Source: Shewanella surugensis | GTDB taxonomy: Bacteria > Pseudomonadota > Gammaproteobacteria > Enterobacterales > Shewanellaceae | DNA: 58,236 nucleotides | Reading direction: 5' to 3' | NCBI RefSeq assembly: GCF_023284005.1 | Contig: NZ_JAKIKS010000022.1 | Span: 1-58,236, forward strand | Shown here: one piece after another, positions 35,809-45,133 of the stretch | How the letters are laid out: each line of letters begins with the position of its first letter | How positions within the stretch are numbered: the first letter of the stretch is position 1 | Translations under genes and position numbers: made by a program | Notes under the pieces: generated by a model | The model's database searches: none | Told to the model about the DNA's origin: nothing | Seen by the model: the letters and a program-made list of their open reading frames with translations, nothing else

Positions 35809-36522
35809 CTAACGAGAGGAGGATGGGTTTTTAATAAATTGGCGAGAGATCTCATCGATATTATTTTGATACTTTTTCTTGATACGATTTAATATTTGAG
35901 CATTATTGGCGGTGATTTTTTTCAAATCTGCAGTAATCACTTGGGGATTATTATTATAATAACTCCCCCAATGATTTTGATTTATTTCGGGATGAGCATC
36001 TGCAATGGGTATGAGTTCTATATTTAAGCGTCTTAGGAGGCGTTTCACTTCGTCTGTGGCGGTAAAGATGATCCACTGATAATGGGCATTGATAAGCATA
36101 TTAGCCATAAGGCTAAATAAAATTAATCCAGAGCCATTGTGTGTGATCGCTAAATTTCCAATCTCGACAATGGAATGGCGTTCAATGGGTTGATGTGTGA
36201 CAGTTGAGATAAGCGTTTCAGCAGCAACAGAAAGATATTGTTCTAGAAAAAATTTTTCTGAGGATCCTGGCATTAAACCGACCACCGCTTGAGGGTGCTC
36301 TTTTAATGACATTTCAAGTAAAATGGGCATGAAATGAGTGATTTTTGCTTGATGTATTTGTTGAAATTTCCTAGCGATATAGCATTCTATTTTCTCTCTT
36401 TGAGAATTCGTATTGATATGAATATGGAACTGGTGTTGCTGTATTGCGATATGATTTTTTTTGAAAAATTGATTTTTCACTTTTTCATTAGAATAGTCCA
36501 GATTCAAATGAGTTTGAAGCAT
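35809..36522 (-). CDS. Thermostable-hemolysin-family protein (operon gene 1)
   Basis: This 237-residue protein fits the thermostable hemolysin (delta-VPH) family: IARKFQQIHQAKITHFMP (49-66), FFLEQYLSVAAETLI (91-105) and SIVEIGNLAITHNGSGLILF (117-136). Despite the name there is no signal peptide or pore-forming segment. The fold of this group appears related to GNAT and LuxI-type acyl transferases, so I infer transfer of an acyl group to an amine or metabolite. AGGAG lies six bases before the ATG. It is the first of five genes and leads into the ligase gene, a potential source of its acyl donor. Confidence 0.75.
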   Translation of the reverse strand: MLQTHLNLDYSNEKVKNQFFKKNHIAIQQHQFHIHINTNSQREKIECYIARKFQQIHQAKITHFMPILLEMSLKEHPQAVVGLMPGSSEKFFLEQYLSVAAETLISTVTHQPIERHSIVEIGNLAITHNGSGLILFSLMANMLINAHYQWIIFTATDEVKRLLRRLNIELIPIADAHPEINQNHWGSYYNNNPQVITADLKKITANNAQILNRIKKKYQNNIDEISRQFIKNPSSSR

Positions 36523-37754
36523 AAATATCTCCTAGAATATTAAATTTAATATGGTCTATTTGTTGTTTTAATTATAAGTCCAGTCTTTCTATATTATAAA
36601 TAAATTGAGTTATGTATGTTGTTTGTAATAAATATTATTATACAATTGACATGTTAACTATGTTTGTATTTTAACTGCCGTTCATGCAGTACAATATAAA
36701 TTAATAGCGTGTCTTTTTTAAATGTCAATATAATGGATGCCGCTAAAATATCAATTAGGGGTAGTAATAGTCTATTAATAACGTCTACTTATATTTTATT
36801 GCATGTCAGTAAAGGTCAATTTTTTATTGTTCATGTATATAGTCAGTCAGTTTTAAGTAAGTAAAGTTCAAATATTCTCTTAAAAAAAATATACAAATTT
36901 TGATATATAAGTAATGGTAAGTAATAAAATTCATTTTTTTGTTTATAAAACGAACTGGCTATTTTAAATAAATATGTAATACTGTTACTAATAAGAATCA
37001 ATATCAGTATTGTTTACTATGTTTTTAGATGTTATTTTACCCTTTAAAATTATTAAGTTATTGAATAATTTGCGTTTATTTTTTTTGTGATTATTTTTAA
37101 ATCATAAGGTTTAGTCTTCATTATCTTGAATGTCATATTAAGGCTACTACTAAGATTCTTTAAGGTTAAAAAAAATTAATGTTTTATTCATATTAAAGAA
37201 TAAGATGAAATAAAAATATTTATTGATGACATATTCATTAGCGTTAACTAACCTGAGCTTGAGATAATGAGTGTCAGGCTTACTTTTTATTTATTAAATT
37301 ATTGCCATTATGGATTACCTAGTGAGTGCTGACATATTTGTCGATATCAAGGGGAGTTTCGAGCGTAATAGACTGTTATTACTAAGCATTATAATGCAGG
37401 TCGGGACGGAAATAGCGCTATTCAGTGATGCGGCTTAATCTGAGTTCAGGTTAATTGATCCCCATCACCCGCTATTGAGTAGAATGGGGATCAGTCGCGA
37501 AAAGGTAAAATTGTTCATAGATGATTAAATTGGAGACTAGAGATAGATCTCATATTGTCAGGCTAATTTGTCAATATTTCGTAAGTCACTGCGATCTGGA
37601 GTAGATAATAGAGTGAAATAGAAAAGTATAATAGAAGAAAAAGAACCAGCGGGCTGAACAAAAATAATCAATCAATAAACGAAGTATTAGACTTCGTTTA
37701 TTGCATATTTGAATATCAATTCTTAATGACTATTGATGGCAGCGAATTGAATGA
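36523..37754. other. 1.2-kb AT-rich non-coding region upstream of the hemolysin-family operon
   Basis: No frame with coding character is present on either strand. The left half (36540-37240) is very AT-rich with T and A runs and should hold the operon promoter. The right part has a stem GATCCCCAT/ATGGGGATC (37457-37492) and the queF terminator. Such a long gap is unusual in this otherwise tight genome; an sRNA, decayed gene or regulatory region are possible. Confidence 0.55.
37673..37703 (-). terminator. Rho-independent terminator of queF
   Basis: Thirteen perfect base pairs (CAATAAACGAAGT/ACTTCGTTTATTG) around a 5-nt loop, about 50 bp past the queF stop. On the minus strand it is followed by ATTGATTATTTTTG, a U-rich run. 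Confidence 0.8.
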
Positions 37755-38615
37755 CTACTGTCTGGCGACTCGGTGGTTATCTGATGGCGTTTCAAAATCA
37801 CTGCGATATGGATTGATATCCAGGCCACCACGGCGCGTATATCGGGCGTAGACTGTCAACTTGGCACATTGGCAAAAGCGTTTTAAATCGACAAAGATCC
37901 GTTCGACACATTGTTCATGAAACTCATTGTGTTGGCGAAATGAAATGAGATAACGCAGTAATTTCTCTTTATTGATTTTAGGGCCTTGATAACGGATCAT
38001 GACGCTACCCCAATCAGGTTGATGGGTGATTAAACAATTTGATTTTAAGAGATTGGAATTGAGTGTTTCAGCGACGATGATTTTATCATCGGTACTATTT
38101 TGTAGATACTCAGGATTAAAGTCATAGTTATCGACTTCGATATCTAAATTGTCAATGCAAGTACCGGGAAGATCGATAATGCGTTGATTTGAAAATTGTC
38201 TTGGTTCGATGATATTGACACTCACTTCACCTTGGGCGCAAGCGCTGAGATCGCGGATTAAGGTCTCACGTACCTCTTTGATATTGTCAAAATGAGTTTG
38301 ATTAAAGCTATTCAGATAGAGTTTAAACGATTTTGACTCAACAAGGTTGTCTGTATTGAAAGGCAGAGAAAACTCTGCAATTGCCACCATGGGCTTTCCT
38401 TTCGGATTCAGCCAAGATAATTCATATCCCGTCCAGATATCACTGCCCTTAAAAGGCAAGTTATCGGCCGTTAATGCGATGGCGTCTCGATTCAATGTCC
38501 TTGGGACACCTTGCAATAGCTTAGGGTTATATATAGATTCGTATTCGCTGGCTTTACCTAGCGTGAGCTCTGAAAGTTCATGAGCATCACCATAAGGATC
38601 ATGATCTTGTGTCAT
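37755..38615 (-). CDS. queF: QueF, NADPH-dependent preQ0 reductase
   Basis: Reduces the nitrile of 7-cyano-7-deazaguanine to preQ1 in queuosine synthesis for tRNA. Long-form QueF (286 residues here, 282 in E. coli) with the [15 protein letters not shown] substrate-binding motif and the catalytic cysteine in [13 protein letters not shown]. The open frame extends upstream to 38699, but ATG 38615 ([14 protein letters not shown]) begins the conserved sequence and is my start. It is divergent from syd; the same pair is neighbours in E. coli. Confidence 0.95.
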   Translation of the reverse strand: MTQDHDPYGDAHELSELTLGKASEYESIYNPKLLQGVPRTLNRDAIALTADNLPFKGSDIWTGYELSWLNPKGKPMVAIAEFSLPFNTDNLVESKSFKLYLNSFNQTHFDNIKEVRETLIRDLSACAQGEVSVNIIEPRQFSNQRIIDLPGTCIDNLDIEVDNYDFNPEYLQNSTDDKIIVAETLNSNLLKSNCLITHQPDWGSVMIRYQGPKINKEKLLRYLISFRQHNEFHEQCVERIFVDLKRFCQCAKLTVYARYTRRGGLDINPYRSDFETPSDNHRVARQ

Positions 38616-38674
38616 CAATACAATTTCCGTGTCAAAATAGGCCATCATTATAACTGATTTTGGAATTATCCTCA

Positions 38675-39343
38675 GTGTCTTCTTTACCTGCATTAACAAA
38701 TTTTTTTAACGCCTACCATCAGGCATATCAAGAACAATTAAATGAGTGTCCTCGTTTTTTTGCCAAAGGTGAGCATTCTGATTGTATTCTTGACGAGGTT
38801 AATTTGACTCAAGATGAACCTGTTCAATGGGTTAGTGTGATAAGAGATGAAGCGGGTAACTTTGATAATCTGAATCAAGCTTTAAAAATTTCTTTGCATA
38901 CTGATATCGATGCGCTTTATGGGCATTATTTTTCCGGCCCTTTGATGTTTGATTCTTCATGGGGGCAGGGGGAAATTTTACAGGTGTGGAACCAAAATGA
39001 CTTTGAATGTTTACAACAAAATATCATTGGTCATTTAATGATGAAGAAAAAGTTAAAACAGCCGTTAACCTGGTTTATCGGCGTGTTTGACGAAAACGAT
39101 ACCATGATCACAGTGAATAATGATGATGGCAGTGTGTGGATAGAAAAACCGGGTGAAGTGCAGTCTACCTGTTTAGCCGATAGCTTGAATGATTTTATCA
39201 GCCAACTGACGCCAAGAGTCAGCCCCGCTAAAACTTACCACGAGTTAGAAGAGGCAATGGAGGGGGCGGCCGATCATCCTGGTATTTGGCAACGCTTTAA
39301 AAGCATGTATCAACATTTACGTGAGAGTTTACGTGGCCGTTAA
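38675..39343 (+). CDS. syd: SecY-interacting protein Syd
   Basis: Syd is a cytosolic protein that binds SecY and monitors assembly of the Sec translocon. Family landmarks are [39 protein letters not shown] and the acidic body. The open frame extends to TTG 38660, but GTG 38675 ([11 protein letters not shown]) gives the usual length (222 residues). It overlaps the extended queF reading frame upstream, and the two genes are divergent with promoters in the short 60-bp gap. Confidence 0.93.
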   Translation: MSSLPALTNFFNAYHQAYQEQLNECPRFFAKGEHSDCILDEVNLTQDEPVQWVSVIRDEAGNFDNLNQALKISLHTDIDALYGHYFSGPLMFDSSWGQGEILQVWNQNDFECLQQNIIGHLMMKKKLKQPLTWFIGVFDENDTMITVNNDDGSVWIEKPGEVQSTCLADSLNDFISQLTPRVSPAKTYHELEEAMEGAADHPGIWQRFKSMYQHLRESLRGR

Positions 39344-39373
39344 TCATAGATTGCTTATTTTTGATAAATTGAA

Positions 39374-40138
39374 TCAAAGATGGTCCCAAGAGATATTCGA
39401 GACGATGCGGCAATCATCACATTTGAAATGAAACAGCTCTAATAGTGGAGTCTCGACTCGCCACTCAGTATTGCCACAGCGTGGGCAGGGACGATTGAGT
39501 TCGGCTTCAAGACTCTTTCCACCGACTCGATACAAGTAATAATACGTCGGGATTTGAGTTAAATATTCAATGCGTCCGCGTATGTCCCAGCCACGACGAA
39601 ACAGATCGCTTTTGTGACACGTTAGCTCGTTTAAAGCCGAAAATTCTGCTTTCGTTCCTGCCGCCATTTGCAGTTCATCGCAGGCTTGCCATTCAGTTTG
39701 CCAGCGGATCACCCGTTTGTGATCACCATTAAAGGTCGCGGGTATTTGATACAATGGGATTGGTTGTAGCGTATCACCACTGCGAAGGGGCGAGCACATG
39801 TGCACATAGCTGGTGTAAATGATCTGCCAACTGGGCACTTCGGTGTAGCTCACTTCAGAGTTAATATCTTGGCCTATATATTTTTCTCTTGGTGCTAATA
39901 GCTTAGCCTCTGTTAATGCGACTAATGCCTGTTTAACCCAAGGGCTATGGTATTTATGACTGAGACTGGTTTTTTCAGGCATTAATAATCTGACTTTAAA
40001 CTCCCCATCATTAAACGCGACGGCAAATTCTCTCCCCAAGATTTGGCCATTGGCGCGTAGGGCCTCGAGTAAATGATTAATGGCTTTTTCGGCTGCACTA
40101 ATGGTGGTGTCGGCAAAGCATTCAAATCTGAGTTCCAT
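39374..40138 (-). CDS. DUF2310 zinc-ribbon protein
   Basis: About 254 residues. The N-terminus MELRFECFADTTISAAEKAI is followed by an alpha/beta region and a C-terminal zinc ribbon with CPRCGNTEW and KCDDCRI, four cysteines in two CxxC pairs. The DUF2310 family is annotated as a possible nucleic-acid-binding zinc-ribbon protein; no function is proved. I choose ATG 40138, which overlaps the upstream gene's stop as TGATG, over ATG 40147. Translational coupling is likely. Confidence 0.8.
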   Translation of the reverse strand: MELRFECFADTTISAAEKAINHLLEALRANGQILGREFAVAFNDGEFKVRLLMPEKTSLSHKYHSPWVKQALVALTEAKLLAPREKYIGQDINSEVSYTEVPSWQIIYTSYVHMCSPLRSGDTLQPIPLYQIPATFNGDHKRVIRWQTEWQACDELQMAAGTKAEFSALNELTCHKSDLFRRGWDIRGRIEYLTQIPTYYYLYRVGGKSLEAELNRPCPRCGNTEWRVETPLLELFHFKCDDCRIVSNISWDHL

Positions 40139-40581
40139 CACTTGCATGGGGAGTTGTTTCCTGTTGGCATTTCACTATTGCTATTACTTTGGTTTTTTTG
40201 ACGGACTTCAAGTTGAGTCACTCGTACTTGCAGCGCTTGATGCTCCTGGGTTAATTGCCCCAGTGTTTGCTTGAGCAGGGTGATTTGTTGTGTCAATTGC
40301 AGCACCTGCTGTTGAGTATGAGCTTCGGTGGCATGTTGTTCTGTGGTACTCGAATGGGGAGTTTCAGCATGGGCATGGTTTTGTTTATCTAAGGCCATTG
40401 CGTGTTGAGATAGTTGCTGTTTTTCAAGATCTGACAGGCTTTTATACTGCTGCAATCCTTGAATAAGTAAAGGCATGGGAAACTGGGTGCCGAGCTGACG
40501 TTTAATGAGCGCTAAACTCGGTTGTCTGCCTTGGCTTTCGATGTGATGCGCGGTCATAATAATATTTTCTAGCGGACTCAT
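40138..40581 (-). CDS. Coiled-coil protein with possible DNA-binding head
   Basis: A 147-residue protein without signal peptide. Residues 1-55 (IIMTAHHIESQGRQPSLALI then KRQLGTQFPMPLLIQGL) resemble a KfrA-type winged helix that recognises DNA, by arrangement rather than exact motif. Residues 85-135 form a long coiled coil rich in glutamine and leucine (QQQVLQLTQQITLLKQTLGQ). It is the first gene of a two-gene unit with the DUF2310 gene, with which it overlaps at the stop. The family is not named to my knowledge. Confidence 0.6.
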   Translation of the reverse strand: MSPLENIIMTAHHIESQGRQPSLALIKRQLGTQFPMPLLIQGLQQYKSLSDLEKQQLSQHAMALDKQNHAHAETPHSSTTEQHATEAHTQQQVLQLTQQITLLKQTLGQLTQEHQALQVRVTQLEVRQKNQSNSNSEMPTGNNSPCK

Positions 40582-40898
40582 GTGAGATCTCGTTAAACGC
40601 TTTTAAGCGGACAATATTAACATGCTTGAGCAGATTTATTAAGGCTCATTCTTAGCGTGTTTTATTCGCTAAGGTGACGTCATTGAGTGATTTTTTGAAA
40701 ATATTTCTAAAGATTTCTTAAAAGTGGCCGAGATATTGCTTTTTCAATGATAGAGCAACAAGCGTCAATTTTTCGTCGCGGTTTTTGAATACAATAATCT
40801 GTGAAGTGAACACTTACTTCGAAGCGCTGAAAAATGTTTGTGTTAATGGACCCATGTGATCAGCCTCGGCTGGGTGAGAGCAGTGCTAAGGAGAAAAG
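40582..40898. other. Divergent region upstream of fliE
   Basis: Contains the sigma-54 promoter and flagellar 5' UTR on the plus strand. The minus-strand promoter of the coiled-coil gene must also lie here, but I cannot identify it. Confidence 0.6.
40725..40740 (+). promoter_or_regulatory. Sigma-54 promoter of fliE
   Basis: TGGCCG-N5-TTGCT, matching the -24/-12 consensus TGGCAC-N5-TTGCW at nine of eleven positions with correct spacing. It lies 158 bp before the fliE start. In Vibrio and Shewanella the fliE operon is activated by FlrC and RpoN. Confidence 0.75.
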
Positions 40899-41258
40899 AT
40901 GCAGTTGAGTAGCAATCCGTTATTGCAAGAAATGCAGGCGATTAATGAGCAATTAGAGACAAAAAATAGGACTAATGAGATGGAAAAGGGCAGCATCATG
41001 CCCGCCATCAGTCAGCAAGTACAAAATACCGCAGGGAGTGATTTCGGTGATTTACTGTCTCAAGCCATCGGTAATGTGAATAGCTTACAGTCCAATGCGG
41101 GCCAAATGTCACAAAAACTGGATATGGGCGATTCGAGTGTGACATTAAGCGATACAGTGATTGCACGTGAAAAAGCCAGTGTAGTCTTTGAAGCCACAGT
41201 GCAGGTGCGTAATAAATTGGTCGATGCGTATAAAGAAATCATGAGTATGCCCGTTTAG
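40899..41258 (+). CDS. fliE: FliE, flagellar MS-ring/rod junction protein
   Basis: FliE links the MS-ring to the proximal rod and is the first substrate exported by the flagellar type III apparatus. At 119 residues the protein is near usual length (104-115). DFGDLLSQAIGNVNSLQSNA and VTLSDTVIAREKASVVFEAT followed by VRNKLVDAYKEIMSMPV are family hallmarks, the last forming the C-terminal helix. AAGGAG lies at proper spacing before the ATG. It is the first gene of the large flagellar operon and follows a sigma-54 promoter. Confidence 0.97.
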   Translation: MQLSSNPLLQEMQAINEQLETKNRTNEMEKGSIMPAISQQVQNTAGSDFGDLLSQAIGNVNSLQSNAGQMSQKLDMGDSSVTLSDTVIAREKASVVFEATVQVRNKLVDAYKEIMSMPV

Positions 41259-41323
41259 CCATTGCCTAAAGATACTAAGCGTTTGATCATGAAGTGAATG
41301 ATTGTTGAGGATAATAAGCGATT

Positions 41324-43033
41324 GTGAGTACCGATATAATAGTAGTAGGCAATGATCCCGCTTTAGCTAAGAGCAATCAATCCGGTGAGCCAAAGGAAGA
41401 AAGAATCGGTTTGTTGGGCAGCCTAGGTGGAGGCGATGTATTAAAACAAGTGACTATGATTTTAGCCTTAGTCATTTGTCTCGCCTTGGCTGTGGCCATT
41501 ATGATCTGGGCCCAAGAGAGTGAATTTCGCCCTTTAGCTAAAATGACGACTGAGGAGATGATTGCAGTACTTGATGAATTAGATAAAAATAATATTCAAT
41601 ATAAAATTCAAGGCGATCTGGTTAAAGTCCCCGAAGGTCAATATCAAGATGTTAAAATGCTTCTGAGTCGCGCGGGGATTGACCATAGCAGTAAAAATGA
41701 AGACTTTTTAAATAAAGACAGTGGCTTTGGCGTGAGTCAACGCATGGAGCGAGCACGGCTGAAATACAGCCAAGAACTTAATTTGGCGCGAGCGATTGAA
41801 GCCCTTAAAAATGTTGAGCAGGCGAAAGTGATTTTAGCGCTGCCCAAAGAAAATGTATTTGCCAGAAATCGTGCTAAACCGAGTGCGACTGTGGTGGTGA
41901 ATACACGCAGACGCCAGTTAGGGCAAGAAGAAATCGATGCTATCGTGGATATAGTGGCATCAGCGGTGCACGATTTAGAGCCGACTAAGGTCACTGTTAC
42001 CGACGCCAATGGGCGTTTACTCAATTCAGGCAGCCAAGATGCGGCATCAGCAAGAGCGCGCCGAGAGCAAGAATTAGTCCAACAAAAAGAGTCTGAATAC
42101 CGACATAAAATTGAGTCCATTTTAATGCCTATTCTTGGGCCTGAAAACTTTACCGCCCAAGTGGATGTCAGTATGGACTTCACCGCTGTTGAAAAAACGG
42201 CCAAACGTTATAACCCTCAGCAGCCTTCATTACGCAGTGAAATGACAGTGGAAAATAATACTGTGGCAGGGAGGAATGGCGGGATCCCCGGTGCCCTGTC
42301 GAATCAGCCGCCGATGGATGCGCAAATTCCAGAAGAAGCCAGTCAATATAGTGCCACATTAAACAATCGCGGCGCGACGCATAAAGAAGCGACGCGTAAT
42401 TTTGAACTCGATAGCACTATCAGTCACACCCGTCAGCAAGTCGGCACATTAAGCCGTGTGAGTGTATCTGTGGCCATTGATTTCAAAACGGATCAGCCAC
42501 TTGAAGATGGTTCGATTAATCGTGTGTCTAGAAGTGAAGCGGAAATCGCCAATATCCGTCGTTTATTGGAAGGTGCGATAGGGTTCAGCGCCCAGCGTGG
42601 CGATGTTATTGAAGTGGTGTCGGTGCCTTTTCTTGAGCAGTTAATGCCAGCGCCTAAAGACGTTCAGATATGGGAACAGGCTTGGTTTTGGCGAGCGGTC
42701 AAATTACTGTTGGGCGCATTAGTGGTGTTGGTACTGATTTTAGCCGTGGTGCGCCCCATGCTAAAACGCCTTATTGACCCTGAAGCGCCATTATTGTTAG
42801 AGGATAAACCCCAAGGGGATGAGCTCGCTGAAATTGAAGATCAATACGCTGCGGATACGTTAGGCATGTTAGAGCGACCCGAAGCAGAATACAGCTATGC
42901 CGATGATGGTTCTATTTTAATTCCCAACCTGCATAAGGATGACGACATGATAAAAGCCATCCGCGCGATTGTGGCCAATGAGCCTGAATTATCGACTCAA
43001 GTGGTCAAAAATTGGTTATTAAACGATGAGTAA
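41324..43033 (+). CDS. fliF: FliF, flagellar MS-ring protein
   Basis: Forms the MS-ring in the inner membrane, the platform on which the rotor and export gate assemble. At 569 residues it has two transmembrane helices (about 43-64, and about 455-475 with LLLGALVVLVLILAVV), and the periplasmic part between them contains ring-building motifs (EGQYQDVKMLLSRAGI, ARAIEALKNVEQAKVILALP, RRQLGQEEIDAIVDIVASAV). The C-terminal cytosolic tail ends VVKNWLLNDE and binds FliG. The start is GTG 41324, and the gene overlaps fliG by eight bases. Confidence 0.97.
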   Translation: MSTDIIVVGNDPALAKSNQSGEPKEERIGLLGSLGGGDVLKQVTMILALVICLALAVAIMIWAQESEFRPLAKMTTEEMIAVLDELDKNNIQYKIQGDLVKVPEGQYQDVKMLLSRAGIDHSSKNEDFLNKDSGFGVSQRMERARLKYSQELNLARAIEALKNVEQAKVILALPKENVFARNRAKPSATVVVNTRRRQLGQEEIDAIVDIVASAVHDLEPTKVTVTDANGRLLNSGSQDAASARARREQELVQQKESEYRHKIESILMPILGPENFTAQVDVSMDFTAVEKTAKRYNPQQPSLRSEMTVENNTVAGRNGGIPGALSNQPPMDAQIPEEASQYSATLNNRGATHKEATRNFELDSTISHTRQQVGTLSRVSVSVAIDFKTDQPLEDGSINRVSRSEAEIANIRRLLEGAIGFSAQRGDVIEVVSVPFLEQLMPAPKDVQIWEQAWFWRAVKLLLGALVVLVLILAVVRPMLKRLIDPEAPLLLEDKPQGDELAEIEDQYAADTLGMLERPEAEYSYADDGSILIPNLHKDDDMIKAIRAIVANEPELSTQVVKNWLLNDE

Positions 43034-44066
43034 CGATGTAACGACGGGGATAAAAACGACTGAGAATCTCAGTGAGCTGACCGGTATAGAGAAAACCGCT
43101 ATTTTACTGTTGAGCCTGAGCGAGGCCGATGCGGCGTCGATTTTAAAGCACTTGGAACCCAAACAAGTACAAAAAGTCGGTATGGCCATGGCGAGCATGA
43201 AAGATTTTGGTCAAGAGAAAGTGATTGGTGTCCATAAATTATTTCTTGATGATATTCAGAAATACTCCTCTATAGGTTTTAACAGTGAAGAGTTTGTTCG
43301 TAAGGCATTAACCGCCGCTTTAGGCGAAGATAAGGCGGGCAATCTCATTGATCAGATCATTATGGGGAGCGGTGCGAAAGGTTTAGATTCGCTTAAATGG
43401 ATGGATGCTCGTCAAGTGGCGACCATTATTCAAAATGAGCATCCACAAATTCAAACCATTGTTTTATCGTATTTAGAACCCGATCAAGCTGCCGAGATTT
43501 TTGCGCAATTTCCCGAAAATACCCGTCTTGACCTGATGATGCGAATTGCTAATCTCGAAGAGGTACAGCCAGCGGCTCTGCAAGAACTGAATGACATCAT
43601 GGAGAAACAGTTTGCGGGTCAAGGGGGCGCGCAAGCTGCCAAAATGGGCGGATTAAAAGCGGCGGCCAGTATTATGAATTACCTCGATACCGGCGTTGAA
43701 AGTCATCTCATGGGGACCATGCGTGAGTCCGATGAAGAAATGGCGCAGCAAATTCAAGATCTTATGTTTGTTTTTGAAAACTTAAATATTGTTGATGACA
43801 TGGGGATCCAAGTTTTGCTCAGAGAAGTGCAGCAAGATGTTTTGTTAAAAGCATTGAAAGGGGCGGATGATCAACTTCGGGATAAAATGCTCAATAATAT
43901 GTCTAAAAGAGCGGCTGAACTGTTGCGAGATGATTTAGAGGCTATGGGGCCTATTCGGATCAGTGAAGTCGAAGTGGCACAGAAGGAAATATTATCCATA
44001 GCACGTCGTTTAAGTGACAGCGGTGAATTGATGTTGGCTGGAGGTGGACATGACGAGTTCTTATAA
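43026..44066 (+). CDS. fliG: FliG, flagellar motor switch protein
   Basis: Torque-generating rotor protein that contacts the stator and sits between FliF and FliM. At 346 residues it has three armadillo-like domains: EHPQIQTIVLSYLEPDQAAE in the middle domain, and the C-terminal charged torque helix (KRAAELLRDDLEAMGPIRIS) with the conserved lysine, arginine and aspartate residues. The ATG lies within fliF, so translation is coupled. A 151-bp gap to fliH follows, longer than usual. Confidence 0.97.
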   Translation: MSNDVTTGIKTTENLSELTGIEKTAILLLSLSEADAASILKHLEPKQVQKVGMAMASMKDFGQEKVIGVHKLFLDDIQKYSSIGFNSEEFVRKALTAALGEDKAGNLIDQIIMGSGAKGLDSLKWMDARQVATIIQNEHPQIQTIVLSYLEPDQAAEIFAQFPENTRLDLMMRIANLEEVQPAALQELNDIMEKQFAGQGGAQAAKMGGLKAAASIMNYLDTGVESHLMGTMRESDEEMAQQIQDLMFVFENLNIVDDMGIQVLLREVQQDVLLKALKGADDQLRDKMLNNMSKRAAELLRDDLEAMGPIRISEVEVAQKEILSIARRLSDSGELMLAGGGHDEFL

Positions 44067-44217
44067 TTTTTTAACGGGTTTATCGTTTTCTCAAACGAAA
44101 TGAACAGCTATATTTTATCTGGCTCGTTCCAGAAAAGCGGCTTTGACATAAGCCGTTATGAAATAAACAGGCTTGGAATAAATTGTTCTGAAATAAGCAG
44201 TAGCAGTAGAGGTAGTG

Positions 44218-45126
44218 ATGTCAGATAAAGGATCCGTTCATAGTGAGTTCAGTCATTGGGAACTTCCTGATGTCACCCATACTGTGGATGATGACATGCT
44301 GGACATGTTTGGTCGCCAGCAAGTCATTATGGCGGCCGAAATCGAAGATGCCGAAGAGGAAGAAGGGGTATTGCCGCCGACATTGAGTGAAATCGAAGGG
44401 ATCCGTCAAGAAGCGGAACAGGCGGGCTTTGAACATGGAAAAGCAGCAGGCTTTGGTGAAGGATTCGAAAAGGGCCAATTGACCGGCCTTGAACAAGGTC
44501 ACAAGGAAGGCTTCTCTCAAGGGCAAGATCAAGGCCTGGCAGACGGCATGAAGCAGGCTCAAGCCCACATTGATCAATTTGAAGCTTTACTGACACAATT
44601 TACCCAGCCTTTAGCGCTACTCGATACCGATATTGAATTACAATTGATCTCCTTGGTGGATAAACTCTCTCAAGCCGTGATCATGCATGAATTAACGCTG
44701 GCACCAGAGCAGATTGCCCATGTATTACGCCACGGACTCGATGCGTTGCCGATTAAAAAGCAAACGGTTACGATCCGCGTGAATCCGAGTGATGCTAAAG
44801 TAATAGCCCTGTTATATAGCCATACCGAACAAGAACGGCAAGGCTGGCACCTCGAAGAAGATCCCACGTTAACGCAAGGGGGTCTTATTATGCATTGCGA
44901 GCCGAGCCAGTTAGATTTGACCCTTGAGAGTCGCTTAAAAGCCGTATTCAGTGAATGGCAACAGACGCAAGCCGTGCTCGAACAAAACAAACAACAACAG
45001 CAAGAACAGAGAAAACAGCAAGAACAGAGCAAACAACAACTGGAAGCACAACAATTAGCAGTTCTCGATGATGAGATCCATGATCGTGATTTCAGTGAAA
45101 TATCACCGCGTGAAAGCATTGAATAG
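44218..45126 (+). CDS. fliH: FliH, flagellar export ATPase regulator
   Basis: FliH binds FliI and docks it to the export gate. At about 302 residues, its central region has the family's repeated G-x3-G helix packing motif ([18 protein letters not shown], then [15 protein letters not shown]). The C-terminal domain continues to VRNPSD-like sequence ([11 protein letters not shown]) and [21 protein letters not shown] glutamine-rich tail follows, [18 protein letters not shown], longer than in most FliH. ATG 44218 is preferred over GTG 44215 for spacing from AGAGG. Confidence 0.93.
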   Translation: MSDKGSVHSEFSHWELPDVTHTVDDDMLDMFGRQQVIMAAEIEDAEEEEGVLPPTLSEIEGIRQEAEQAGFEHGKAAGFGEGFEKGQLTGLEQGHKEGFSQGQDQGLADGMKQAQAHIDQFEALLTQFTQPLALLDTDIELQLISLVDKLSQAVIMHELTLAPEQIAHVLRHGLDALPIKKQTVTIRVNPSDAKVIALLYSHTEQERQGWHLEEDPTLTQGGLIMHCEPSQLDLTLESRLKAVFSEWQQTQAVLEQNKQQQQEQRKQQEQSKQQLEAQQLAVLDDEIHDRDFSEISPRESIE

Positions 45127-45133
45127 CCGGCAA

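Noticed and set aside
41737..42204. 155-residue minus-strand frame opposite fliF
   Set aside because: Antisense to conserved FliF sequence; no domain.
44670..45119. 149-residue minus-strand frame opposite fliH
   Set aside because: Serine/cysteine-rich shadow of the glutamine-rich FliH tail.
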